From contig NZ_CP041692.1 of NCBI RefSeq assembly GCF_007362775.1, positions 4,960,001 through 5,024,000 on the forward strand: a stretch of 64,000 nucleotides of DNA, read 5' to 3'. Shown here in pieces: positions 8,929 through 17,196 of this stretch. Within the stretch, counting starts at the first letter, position 1; each line of letters starts with the position of its first letter. Position numbers and translations under genes: made by a program. Source of the DNA: Microlunatus elymi. Lineage in GTDB: Bacteria > Actinomycetota > Actinomycetes > Propionibacteriales > Propionibacteriaceae. Under the pieces are notes generated by a model. The model did no database searches, was not told where the DNA came from, and saw only the letters and a program-made list of their open reading frames with translations.

Positions 8929-10221
8929 TCAGGAGCCGAGGGCGTCACGCATCGGCACCAGCTTGGCCACCGACTCGGCCAGTTCGGCTGCCGGATCGGA
9001 CTCGGCGACGATGCCGCACCCGGCGTACAGCCGGATCTGCCGCGGATCGTCGGGGTCGATCCGGCCGCAGCGCAGCGCGATCGCCCACTCCCCGTCACCG
9101 TCGGCGTCGATCCAGCCGACCGGACCGGTGTAGCGGTTGCGATCGAGCTGTTCGAGCTCGGCGATGGTCGCCCGCGCCGCATCGGTCGGAGTGCCACAGA
9201 CGGCGGCGGACGGATGTAGCGCCGCCGCCATCGCCAGCGAGCTGGCATCGGGGCCGGCGACCGCGGTCACGTCGGTGGCCAGATGCAGCACGTTGGGCAG
9301 CTCCAACACGTACGGCGCATCGGGCACGTTCATCCCCGAGCAGTACGGAGCCAGCGCGCGAGCGACCGAGTCGACGGCGTACTCGTGCTCCTGAAGATCC
9401 TTGCTGGATTGAGAAAGCGCCGCCGCCAGAGCAAGATCATGATCGGCATCGTCGGAGCGGCGGATGGTGCCGGCGAGCACCCGCGAGGTGGCCAGACCGG
9501 ACTCGCGCCTGATCAACATCTCCGGCGTCGCACCGACCAGACCGTCCACGTGATAAGTCCAGCAGGCCGGATAATCGGCGGCCAACCGGGCGACCAACCA
9601 CCGTGGATCGATCGGGTTCGCGGCCAGCGCCAGCAGCTCCCGCGCCATCACCACCTTGCCGAGCTTCCCGGCGTTGATCCGGCGTACGGTCTCGCCGATC
9701 ATGCTCTCCCACTCCGGCCCGGACAGCTTGCCGTCGGCGAAGCTGACCGCCCCCGGCGACTGCACCGGCAGCGCGCCTGCGCCCGCGGCCGGGCCGTCCT
9801 CCGACGGCCAGTCATCCCCGCCGACGTTGCTGATCGTGGTCCGCCAGGCGCGCCCGCCCCGACGCCCGATCACCACCTGCGGGATGATCAACACCGACTC
9901 GCTCGGGGTGTTGTCGTGATCGAAGCAGAAGCTGCCGAAGGCGACGAAACCGGCGCCGGCCGGCTCGTCGCCGTCCAGTCCACGATCGACAACCACCTGC
10001 GCACTGGTCTCTCGCCACCACTGCTCGGCCTCGGCGATCGAGGTCGCCTTGTGCCGGGCCACCTCGCCGAAGGCGATCATGCCTTCGCCGCGGCGGATCC
10101 AGGCCAGCGCGCCCGGCTCGGGCAGCAGCCCCGACAGTCTGCCGGGATCGGGAATCTCTTCGGTCGCCACGTGCAGCCGCGGTCGGTCGACCGCACCGCC
10201 GGCGGAGAGATTCGTGCTCAC
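8929..10221 (-). CDS. menF: Isochorismate synthase
   Basis: Chorismate-binding enzyme converting chorismate to isochorismate, the first step to menaquinone. The 430-residue protein ends with the family core: KVVMARE, ATPEMLIRRE, AGTIRR, SSKDLQEHEY, HPSAAVCGTP and the YAGCGIVAESDPAAE metal-binding end. The frame stays open to 10407, but GTG 10221 begins sequence that looks like normal protein, so I chose it; no strong ribosome-binding site supports it. The siderophore-type alternative is less likely given menD, menC, menE and menA nearby. Confidence 0.9.
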   Translation of the reverse strand: MSTNLSAGGAVDRPRLHVATEEIPDPGRLSGLLPEPGALAWIRRGEGMIAFGEVARHKATSIAEAEQWWRETSAQVVVDRGLDGDEPAGAGFVAFGSFCFDHDNTPSESVLIIPQVVIGRRGGRAWRTTISNVGGDDWPSEDGPAAGAGALPVQSPGAVSFADGKLSGPEWESMIGETVRRINAGKLGKVVMARELLALAANPIDPRWLVARLAADYPACWTYHVDGLVGATPEMLIRRESGLATSRVLAGTIRRSDDADHDLALAAALSQSSKDLQEHEYAVDSVARALAPYCSGMNVPDAPYVLELPNVLHLATDVTAVAGPDASSLAMAAALHPSAAVCGTPTDAARATIAELEQLDRNRYTGPVGWIDADGDGEWAIALRCGRIDPDDPRQIRLYAGCGIVAESDPAAELAESVAKLVPMRDALGS

Positions 10222-10385
10222 CCGGCTCAGCGTAGCCCGGCTGCGCTCCGCGAGGACGCCGCCAGCATGTGAGATCCGCCGCTCTCGGGAACCGGTTATC
10301 GACTGGCCGCGGCACACCGCGTTCGCCATCATCGTGATCACCGCGGACCGCGACGGGCGCGTCGGCGACGAGCAGAGGAGAACCG

Positions 10386-11354
10386 GTGCATCCACCGCCG
10401 AGCACAACCGTGCCGCTCAGCGTTCCGGTCGGGCAGACGGCCCAGCGACCGGAGTGGGTCGAGCTGCCGGCCGCGGTGCGGGACTGGGTCCAAGATCAAC
10501 TCGGTGCCGCGGTGGTGGTTGGCCGTTCCCAACGTAGTGGGTACACACCCGGATTCGCCTCCCGGCTGGAGTTGGCCGACGGCCGACGCGTGTTCGTCAA
10601 GATCGCCGGCTGGGAGCGCGCCTGGCTGCTCGACTCGTACGCGAACGAGGCGATCAAACGGCGGACGCTGCCGGCCGGCGTGCCGGCGCCGAAGCTGCTG
10701 TGGGACGGCCGGGAAACCTTGCAGGGCACGGAATGGCTGGCGTTGATCTTCGAGGACATCGACGGCCGTCATCCCCGGCGACCGTGGCAACCGGCTGCGG
10801 CCGCGGCGGCAGTTGCCGCGGTGGAGCGGGCCGCACAGCTGTTGTCGCCGGCACCGGCAGGCTTCGACTGGCAGCCGTTGAGCACCGAGCTGGGCGGCAT
10901 CACTGAGGACAAGGAGGAGGGGATCCGGCAGCATTTCGGTGACCATGCCGGCGAGCTGCGCGAGCTGGTGGCCGGCTTTGCAGAGCGTTGCTCCGGGACC
11001 ACCTTGGTGCACGGCGACCTGCGCGACGACAACCTGATCATCGACGCGGGCGGTCGGGCCTGGATCTGCGACTGGAACTTCCCGATGCTGGCCAAGCCGT
11101 ACGTCGACCTGGTCACGCTGCTGCTGTCGATGCGCGGTGACGGACTGGACGCCGATGCGATCCTGGCCGCCAGTCCGCTGGTGACCGCAGACGACACTGA
11201 CGGCATCGACAGTCTGCTCGCCGATCTCGGCCTCTACTACCTGATCGCGGCCGAGGGGCCGGAGCCGGACGGTTCGCCTTATCTGCGCCGCCATCAGCGA
11301 TGGAATCGGGATGTGACCCTCGGCTGGCTGGCCGATCGCCGCGGCTGGCGCTGA
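10386..11354 (+). CDS. Aminoglycoside-phosphotransferase-family protein
   Basis: Kinase-fold protein of 322 residues. It has the catalytic loop LVHGDLRDDNLII (about 214-226) and the metal-binding ICDWNFP segment that replaces the usual DFG region, as in APH/choline-kinase-like enzymes. The N-lobe Lys is in VFVKIAGWE. It starts at GTG 10386, right after GAGGAGAACC. The substrate is unknown, and resistance should not be inferred from the fold. It runs divergently from menF. Confidence 0.85.
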   Translation: MHPPPSTTVPLSVPVGQTAQRPEWVELPAAVRDWVQDQLGAAVVVGRSQRSGYTPGFASRLELADGRRVFVKIAGWERAWLLDSYANEAIKRRTLPAGVPAPKLLWDGRETLQGTEWLALIFEDIDGRHPRRPWQPAAAAAAVAAVERAAQLLSPAPAGFDWQPLSTELGGITEDKEEGIRQHFGDHAGELRELVAGFAERCSGTTLVHGDLRDDNLIIDAGGRAWICDWNFPMLAKPYVDLVTLLLSMRGDGLDADAILAASPLVTADDTDGIDSLLADLGLYYLIAAEGPEPDGSPYLRRHQRWNRDVTLGWLADRRGWR

Positions 11355-11392
11355 CGACGGGACGCGCCGAGCGATGAATCCGGCCGGCTGAT

Positions 11393-11422
11393 TCTGCCGT
11401 CGGCGGATCTGCTCCGGGCAGA
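11393..11422. promoter_or_regulatory. Two abutting PopR-like boxes upstream of the clpP pair
   Basis: Box 1 (11393-11407) reads TCTGCC-GTC-GGCGGA and box 2 (11408-11422) reads TCTGCT-CCG-GGCAGA. Each differs by one base from TCTGCC-N3-GGCAGA, the Streptomyces PopR site as I recall it. They lie 65 bp upstream of the first clpP start. A PopR/ClgR-like regulator is encoded 4 kb downstream. Confidence 0.7.
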
Positions 11423-11486
11423 TTCGCTTCCGCAACCGACGGCAACCGAGCAGAGTTGATCATGACTTCGAAACCGAGGAGATTTC

Positions 11487-12119
11487 ATGATCAACTCCAT
11501 CGACCACCGCCGGGAAGGCGAGCCGCAATTCCGGGCCGGGCTTGATGATCAGCTCGCGCAACGTCTGCTGGAGCAGCGAATCGTGGTGCTCGGCCAGCAG
11601 GTCGACGACGCGATCGCCAACAGGTTGAGCGCGCAGTTGCTGTTGCTGTCGGCCGAGGATCCGCGCGCCGACATCAGCCTTTACATCAACTCCCCCGGCG
11701 GCTCGGTGACGGCCGGGTTGGCGATCTACGACGTGATGAAGCTGATCCCCAACGATGTCAGCACCCTGGGCATGGGGCTGGCCGCCAGCATGGGGCAGTT
11801 TCTGTTGTCCGCCGGGACCAAGGGCAAGCGCTACTGCCTGCCGCATGCCCGGGTGCTGATGCATCAGGGATCGGCCGGCATCGGCGGGACCGCCGCGGAC
11901 ATCGAGATCCAGGCCCAGAACCTCGACTACACCAACAACTTGGTCAACACGCTGATCAGCGAGCACACCGGCCAGACCAAGGCGACGATTGATGCCGACT
12001 CCGGACGAGACCGCTGGTTCACCGCCGACGAGGCCCTGCACTACGGGTTCATCGACAGTGTGGTCACCGAGTTGGCCGACGTCCGCCCGGCCGGCCGCAG
12101 CCGATCCGCCCGACTCTGA
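11487..12119 (+). CDS. clpP: ATP-dependent Clp protease proteolytic subunit (first of pair)
   Basis: Serine protease subunit that assembles with an ATPase such as ClpX or ClpC. In its 210 residues the triad is Ser101 (GLAASMG), His126 (VLMHQ) and Asp175 (GRDRW). YINSPGGSV and the LPHARVLMHQ helix are typical. The ATG follows GAGGAGATTTC. Forty-two bases separate it from the second clpP. No clpX or tig is adjacent, so this is probably the accessory, inducible pair (clpP3/P4-like) rather than the housekeeping pair. Confidence 0.95.
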   Translation: MINSIDHRREGEPQFRAGLDDQLAQRLLEQRIVVLGQQVDDAIANRLSAQLLLLSAEDPRADISLYINSPGGSVTAGLAIYDVMKLIPNDVSTLGMGLAASMGQFLLSAGTKGKRYCLPHARVLMHQGSAGIGGTAADIEIQAQNLDYTNNLVNTLISEHTGQTKATIDADSGRDRWFTADEALHYGFIDSVVTELADVRPAGRSRSARL

Positions 12120-12161
12120 AACCTCAAGCCTGCAAGGGATCCAAGATAGGAGAAGTTGATC

Positions 12162-12773
12162 ATGAGTCAGTACACGATTCCGTCGGTGTTGGAACGGACG
12201 CTGCGCGGCGAACGGGTGTCCGACATCTACTCTCGGTTGCTCAGTGATCGGGTCGTCTTCCTGGGCACGCCGATCGACGACGGCGTGGCCAACGTGATCA
12301 TCGCCCAACTGCTGCATCTGGACTCGGAGAACGCCGAGACCGAGATCGGCCTCTACATCAACTCCCCGGGCGGTGACCTGACCGCACTGATGGCCATCTA
12401 CGACACCATGCAGTTCATCAGCTCCGACGTGGCCACCGTCTGCATCGGCCAGGCCGCCTCGTCGGCCGCCGTGCTGCTGGCTGCGGGTACGGCCGGCAAG
12501 CGTTCGGTGCTGCCGCACTCCCGGGTGCTGCTGCATCAGCCCTCGGGTGGCGCCGAGGGCACGATTCCCGATCTCGCCATCCAGGCGAAGGAAGTCGCCC
12601 GGTTGCGCAGGCAGTTGAACGAGATCCTCAGCCGGCACACCGGCCAGTCGGTGGACAAGATCAAGACCGACACCGATCGCGATCTTGTGCTGACGCCCGA
12701 GGACGCCATCACGTACGGCCTCGTGGATCGGATCATGCAACCGCGGCAGGTGCCCGCGTACAAGGTCGGCTGA
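12162..12773 (+). CDS. clpP: ATP-dependent Clp protease proteolytic subunit (second of pair)
   Basis: Second ClpP of 203 residues, presumably forming a mixed tetradecamer with its neighbour as actinobacterial ClpP pairs do. Triad residues are Ser100 (GQAASSA), His125 (LLHQP) and Asp174 (DRD). ATG 12162 is preferred over TTG 12156 because AGGAGA stands at proper spacing from it. It has no propeptide-like extension. It is convergent with the marR gene, with only a few bases between the stops. Confidence 0.95.
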   Translation: MSQYTIPSVLERTLRGERVSDIYSRLLSDRVVFLGTPIDDGVANVIIAQLLHLDSENAETEIGLYINSPGGDLTALMAIYDTMQFISSDVATVCIGQAASSAAVLLAAGTAGKRSVLPHSRVLLHQPSGGAEGTIPDLAIQAKEVARLRRQLNEILSRHTGQSVDKIKTDTDRDLVLTPEDAITYGLVDRIMQPRQVPAYKVG

Positions 12774-13358
12774 TCAGGCAGGGCTTTCGCCGAGCGCCTC
12801 TTCCAGGGCGTGCGACGTCCGTACCAGGAAGTTGATCACCACCGCCCGCTCGGCGGCGGTGAGCTCGGCGGCCGGGGCGAATCGATGGGCGTGCTGGCGT
12901 CCGACGGTCTGCTCGGCGGCCAGTGCGGTCTCGGCGGTGATCTCCACCGCGATCCCTCGTCGATCGGTCGGGTGCGCGCTGCGGACGACGTGCCCGGCCT
13001 GCTCGAGCCGATCCAGCATCTTGGTCGTCGACGCGGTCGTGATGCCGAGGTGTCGGGCCAGCAGACTCGGCGTGGTCAGCCTGCCCTGATTGCGTTGCAC
13101 GATCAGGAAGTGCAGTGCCCGCATGTCGGTCTCGTTCAGCCGCATGTAGCGGCGAGCGGCCTCGGACAGCCGGCGTTCGACGTCCCGCAGCCGGCCCATG
13201 GCGCGCATCAGTTCGCCGATCTGCGCCAACTCCTCTGGCTGCAAGCCGGCCCGATCGATCAGCCGCCCGGTCGGGTCGTTCCACTGCGGGTCGTAGACGG
13301 CGTCGGCTGCACGCACGGGGCTGTCATTGCCCTGTGCCGCTCGAGCGGTGCCCGCCAT
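12774..13358 (-). CDS. MarR-family transcriptional regulator
   Basis: Winged-helix regulator of 194 residues. The recognition part reads TTPSLLARHLGITTASTTKMLDRLEQAGHV, followed by the wing R-S-AHPTDRRGIAVEIT, as in MarR. The frame is open upstream, but ATG 13356-13358 follows GGAGGCGAGGAC. It is divergent from an MMPL exporter gene across about 107 bp containing CTAG-rich repeats, the classic repressor/efflux arrangement. Confidence 0.9.
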   Translation of the reverse strand: MAGTARAAQGNDSPVRAADAVYDPQWNDPTGRLIDRAGLQPEELAQIGELMRAMGRLRDVERRLSEAARRYMRLNETDMRALHFLIVQRNQGRLTTPSLLARHLGITTASTTKMLDRLEQAGHVVRSAHPTDRRGIAVEITAETALAAEQTVGRQHAHRFAPAAELTAAERAVVINFLVRTSHALEEALGESPA

Positions 13359-13412
13359 CTGTCCTCGCCTCCGGTGCCGGATTCGGTCAGCATCGTAGAC
13401 CCCAGCATGTTT

Positions 13413-13443
13413 CTTGCTAGGCTCATTGCTAGCCAAGCTAGCG
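13413..13443. promoter_or_regulatory. CTAG-rich operator cluster between marR and the MMPL gene
   Basis: TTGCTAG occurs twice (from 13414 and 13426), and the second runs into AAGCTAGC, giving three CTAG cores in 31 bp. CTAG is rare in high-GC DNA. The cluster sits between the divergent starts and covers the upstream TTG candidate start of the exporter, supporting use of ATG 13466. It is the probable MarR operator. Confidence 0.6.
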
Positions 13444-13465
13444 ATTGACGAAGGCGAGTCGCCCG

Positions 13466-15679
13466 ATGCCGTCCAGTTCAGCCGAATCCGCCACCGCTCC
13501 AACTGATCGACGGAGTCGAACGCCGCATCGACGGGTGCTGCGGGTCTTCGTCCCTGCCCTGCTGATCATCGGCTGGCTGGTCGCCGCGTCCATCGGCGGG
13601 CCGTACTTCGGCAAGGTCGACGAGGTGTCGTCCAACGAGGCCACCAGCTACCTGCCGGCCAGCGCCGACTCGACCCAGGTCCAGCAGCGACTGCCCGACT
13701 TTCTCGGCGGTGACACGATTCCGGCGATCGTCGTCTTCGTGTCCGATGCCGATGTTGATCAACAACAGCTCGGCGAGCTGCAGCAGGTCACCAAGAACCT
13801 CGGCGACGTGCCCGGCGTCGACAGCGTGTCACCCGCCGTACCGTCGAAGGACGGCAAGGCCGCGGAGGCCTTCGTGGCGGTCGATGCCGACGCCGACGTC
13901 GAGTCCGTGGTGAGCCAACTGCGTGATCAACTTCGCGCCCAGGCTCCGGCCGCCGTGACGGTGCACGTCACCGGACCGGCCGGCTTCACCGCAGACCTGA
14001 CGGAAGCCTTCGCCGGCATCGACGGCCTGCTGCTCGGGGTCGCGCTGGCCGCGGTGTTGATCATCCTGGTGATCGTCTACCGGTCGCTGCTGCTGCCGCT
14101 GCTGGTGTTGATCACGAGCATGTTCGCGCTCTGTACGGCGCTGCTCACCGTCTGGTGGCTGGCCAAGGCCGGCGTGCTGGTGCTCACCGGCCAGACCCAG
14201 GGCATCCTCTTCATCCTGGTCATCGGCGCGGCCACCGACTACTCGCTGCTCTACACCGCCCGCTATCGCGAGGAGTTGCGACGGCATCGGGACAAGAGCG
14301 CAGCCACCTGGGCGGCGCTGCGTGCGGCGCGGGAACCTATCATCGCCTCGGCCGGCACGGTGATCGCCGGCCTGCTCTGCCTGCTGCTCAGCGATCTCAA
14401 TTCCAACAAGTCGCTCGGACCGGTGGCCGCGATCGGGATCGGGTTCGCGCTGCTGGCGGCGCTGACCTTGTTGCCGGCCGCGCTGTTCGCGTTGGGCCGG
14501 GTTGCGTTCTGGCCTCGTACGCCCCGCTACGCAGCACATGCGATCGACGCGTCGGCCGTCGACACCGGCCTGTACGCGCGGATCGCTGCGTTGATCGGCC
14601 GCCGCGCCCGGCTGCTCTGGATCGTGATCACCGTGCTGCTGCTGGCCGCGGCCACCGGCCTCAGCCAGTTGCACGCCGATGGCGTGGCACAAAGTGAGCT
14701 GGTGACTGGACCATCCGATGCCCGGGACGGCCAGAACGCACTGTCACAGCACTTCCCCGGCGGCTCCGGCTCGCCCGTCTACATCATCGTGAAACAACAG
14801 GATCTGCAACGCGCGGCCGACATCGCCGCCGGCTTGGACGGCATTGCCTCGGTGTCGGTGACCAGTGCCGACGCCCCCGGTGGCTCGGCGCCGGTGACCG
14901 CCGACGGCATCACCCCGGTCCGAGGCAAGACACCGGCGCCGACGGTCAAGGACGGCGACGTGCTGCTGCAGGCGACCTTGAAGCCGGCTCCGGACAGCGC
15001 CGAGGCCGAACAGGTGGTGATCAACTTGCGTGATCAACTCGGCGATCTCGGCATCGTCGGCGGTGCCACCGCGACCGCGGTCGACACCAACGCCACAGCG
15101 ATCCACGACCGGAACGTGATCATCCCGGTGGTGTTGGTCGTGATCATGTTGATCTTGATGCTGCTGTTGCGGTCGGTGATCGCTCCGGTGTTGTTGATCA
15201 TCACCACGGTGCTGTCGCTCGCTGCGACGCTGGGCATCTCGGCACTGGTCTTCAACCACATCCTCGATCTGCCCGGAGCCGATCCGTCGGTTCCGCTGTA
15301 CGGGTTCGTGTTCCTGGTCGCGCTCGGCGTGGACTACAACATCTTCCTGATGACCCGGGTGCGGGAGGAGTCCCTCGAACTCGGCACCCGGGCCGGGATC
15401 GCCAAGGGGCTGGCGATCACCGGCGGAGTGATCACCTCGGCCGGGCTCGTGCTGGCCGCGACCTTTGCCGCGCTGGCCGTGATTCCGATCCTGTTCCTGC
15501 TGCAGCTGGCGTTCATCGTCGCGTTCGGGGTGCTGCTGGACACGTTCGTCGTACGCACCCTGCTGCTGCCGGCCATCGCCCACGACCTCGGCCATCGAAT
15601 CTGGTGGCCGTCCCGACTGGCCAGCGAGTCCAGCCGAACGGGCCGTCGTACGGAATCCAAGGAGCTTGCGAACCCATAG
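13466..15679 (+). CDS. MMPL-family (RND-superfamily) membrane transporter
   Basis: Exporter of about 737 residues with the MMPL plan: one N-terminal membrane helix (PALLIIGWLVAASIGG), a large extracytoplasmic domain, a block of helices, a second loop domain, and a second helix block with the LGVDYNIFLMTRVREE motif (an equivalent, GAATDYSLLYTARYREE, is in the first half). MMPL proteins export lipids or hydrophobic drugs. The start at ATG 13466 has GAAGGCGAG upstream. Control by the divergent MarR protein is likely. Confidence 0.9.
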   Translation: MPSSSAESATAPTDRRSRTPHRRVLRVFVPALLIIGWLVAASIGGPYFGKVDEVSSNEATSYLPASADSTQVQQRLPDFLGGDTIPAIVVFVSDADVDQQQLGELQQVTKNLGDVPGVDSVSPAVPSKDGKAAEAFVAVDADADVESVVSQLRDQLRAQAPAAVTVHVTGPAGFTADLTEAFAGIDGLLLGVALAAVLIILVIVYRSLLLPLLVLITSMFALCTALLTVWWLAKAGVLVLTGQTQGILFILVIGAATDYSLLYTARYREELRRHRDKSAATWAALRAAREPIIASAGTVIAGLLCLLLSDLNSNKSLGPVAAIGIGFALLAALTLLPAALFALGRVAFWPRTPRYAAHAIDASAVDTGLYARIAALIGRRARLLWIVITVLLLAAATGLSQLHADGVAQSELVTGPSDARDGQNALSQHFPGGSGSPVYIIVKQQDLQRAADIAAGLDGIASVSVTSADAPGGSAPVTADGITPVRGKTPAPTVKDGDVLLQATLKPAPDSAEAEQVVINLRDQLGDLGIVGGATATAVDTNATAIHDRNVIIPVVLVVIMLILMLLLRSVIAPVLLIITTVLSLAATLGISALVFNHILDLPGADPSVPLYGFVFLVALGVDYNIFLMTRVREESLELGTRAGIAKGLAITGGVITSAGLVLAATFAALAVIPILFLLQLAFIVAFGVLLDTFVVRTLLLPAIAHDLGHRIWWPSRLASESSRTGRRTESKELANP

Positions 15680-15857
15680 ATCGCTCGTGGACACCGCAAC
15701 CTCCTGAGATCCAAGCCTGGTGGGGCGGCCGTTCGCGGCCGGTGCCATGACCTGCTCGAATCCCGGCGTGCGCGCGGACTCAGAGAAGGCAAACAGATCG
15801 AACTGCCCCAGAACCCAGCTCGAGCTGGAAATTGATCCCACCGGCCCGAGGATTGCG
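15680..15857. other. Short convergent intergenic stretch
   Basis: Lies between the MMPL gene and the oppositely oriented XRE regulator gene. I see no gene or strong hairpin. Confidence 0.5.
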
Positions 15858-16328
15858 TTAGGCCGCCAGTGCCAGCACCTCACCGGAGCGGGACATCGCG
15901 CGCCGACGATGATCAACGGACCGCGGCGGTGCGGCAGTTGGTTGATCGACCTGCCGGCGGAGCAACTCGACGTACGTCTTCGACACCAGCTCCAGCAGGT
16001 CCAGGCCGAGCGCCCGGGTGACCGCGGCCAGCATCTCCGAGGACGGCTCCTTGCGCCCCCGCTCCATCTCGGACAGGTACGGCACCGACACCCCGGCGTC
16101 ACCGGCGACATCGGCCAGGGTGCGTTCTTGATCATGGCGTGCCTGCCGGATCACCGCGCCGAACAGGTCGCGCAACAAGGGATCCTGATCGGACGTCGGC
16201 CTGTCCAACGGAACAACCCGGTCCAACGGAACAACCCTGTCCAGCGGAACGCGCCTGTCCAGCGGAAGAACATTGTCCGGCCTTGCGTCCTGTGGCTCGG
16301 TCGGTTCGGCAACGGCAGGGTCGGTCAT
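15858..16328 (-). CDS. XRE-family regulator of the ClgR/PopR type, C-terminus LALAA
   Basis: A 156-residue DNA-binding protein. The helix-turn-helix spans about residues 55-112 (RTLADVAGDAGVSVPYLSEMERGRKEPSSEML), the pattern of ClgR and PopR, activators of clp genes in actinobacteria. Its last residues are LALAA, like the ssrA degron; Streptomyces PopR is degraded by Clp through C-terminal alanines (recollection). Residues 21-43 are an imperfect VPLDR repeat encoded by 18-bp tandem repeats. ATG 16328 follows GGGAG. The two clpP genes 4 kb away carry PopR-like boxes. Confidence 0.85.
   Translation of the reverse strand: MTDPAVAEPTEPQDARPDNVLPLDRRVPLDRVVPLDRVVPLDRPTSDQDPLLRDLFGAVIRQARHDQERTLADVAGDAGVSVPYLSEMERGRKEPSSEMLAAVTRALGLDLLELVSKTYVELLRRQVDQPTAAPPRSVDHRRRAMSRSGEVLALAA
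16200..16271. repeat. Four imperfect 18-bp tandem repeats inside the XRE gene
   Basis: Units of the form STGTCCARCGGAA plus five bases run from about 16200 to 16271. They encode PLDR-V repeats just before the helix-turn-helix. Copy number could vary between strains without breaking the frame. Confidence 0.75.
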
Positions 16329-16468
16329 CGCGGTCTCCCGGTCGGGGTCGATTTCGCCCCACGCTAACCCCGGCCGGTCCGATTGCGCGCCGGCTTTCGC
16401 TACTGGCAGAAGGCACCGTCGAATCGGTTCAGCGCGCCCGCCGGTTAGTTCGCTCCCGCATCTTCGCT

Positions 16469-16534
16469 TCCCGCGCACCTGCGGCTCTCCCGCGCAAGTT
16501 CGTACCTGCGCGGCTGCGCCGAGGGTGCGCGGGA
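16469..16534. repeat. Long-range inverted repeat upstream of the XRE gene
   Basis: Arms TCCCGCGCACC (16469-16479) and GGTGCGCGGGA (16524-16534) are perfectly complementary around a 44-base GC-rich loop. The stretch 16329-16589 has no other gene signal; a lone PopR-like half-site GGCAGA lies at 16405-16410. Confidence 0.45.
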
Positions 16535-16589
16535 GCGGCTTCGTTCGGAGGCTCCTGAAGCGCCTGCCCCAACCCCGTCCCGACACCCG

Positions 16590-17054
16590 CTACGAGACCG
16601 TGGCGTGCTGCGTCGCGCGGACGGCTCGTGTGCCGGTGACGTCCAGCCCGACGACATAACTGCCCAGCGCGACGGCGAACAAACCGGCCATGATCATCGA
16701 CGAGGCGTCGTAGTTGAAGTCGAGGAAGCTGGCCCCGTTGAAGGCTACCCCGATGATGGCGACCACGCCGACGATCGCCGTGGCCAGGGTGGCCCCGTCA
16801 TGTCGACTCAACGCGGGCACCAGAGTGACCAGGCCGCCGAGGATCAGGACCATCCCGAGACCTGCGTGGAGGACGAGCCAGCCGTTGCCGTGGCTGACGG
16901 CCCAGCCGACGCTGCTGACCGATCGGCTGAAGTAGTTCGCGGTGCCGTCGGATCCGGGGTGGACCTTGGGGATGGTGACGAAGAGATTGGTGACCATGCC
17001 GAGCACGAACTGCACCAGTAACAGTAGCGCCATCACCAGGTAGAACCGGCCCAC
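16590..17054 (-). CDS. Small integral membrane protein of unknown function
   Basis: Not recognised. The 154 residues have four hydrophobic segments (about 5-27, 60-80, 88-108 and 115-138), a short extracytoplasmic loop (IPKVHPGSDGTANYFSRSV) and a polar tail. It starts at GTG 17054, with an alternative ATG at codon 8. It lies upstream of the XRE gene on the same strand, about 260 bp apart, and need not be functionally linked. Confidence 0.7.
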   Translation of the reverse strand: MGRFYLVMALLLLVQFVLGMVTNLFVTIPKVHPGSDGTANYFSRSVSSVGWAVSHGNGWLVLHAGLGMVLILGGLVTLVPALSRHDGATLATAIVGVVAIIGVAFNGASFLDFNYDASSMIMAGLFAVALGSYVVGLDVTGTRAVRATQHATVS

Positions 17055-17196
17055 CAGCGACGCTCACTGTTGGCCGCTGAAGCTCTGCGAACCGCCGACC
17101 GTGGCCGGCTGCCGATCCAGCACCCGGCCATTGTTGTCCCGCAAATCCTCCGCCGGCGGCCGTTCTCAGCCCAGGTCGTGGTCCCGATTCAAGATG

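Noticed and set aside
10386-11354. Antibiotic-resistance kinase
   Set aside because: Only the phosphotransferase fold is evident; the same applies to 59464-60435. No resistance-specific residues could be recognised.
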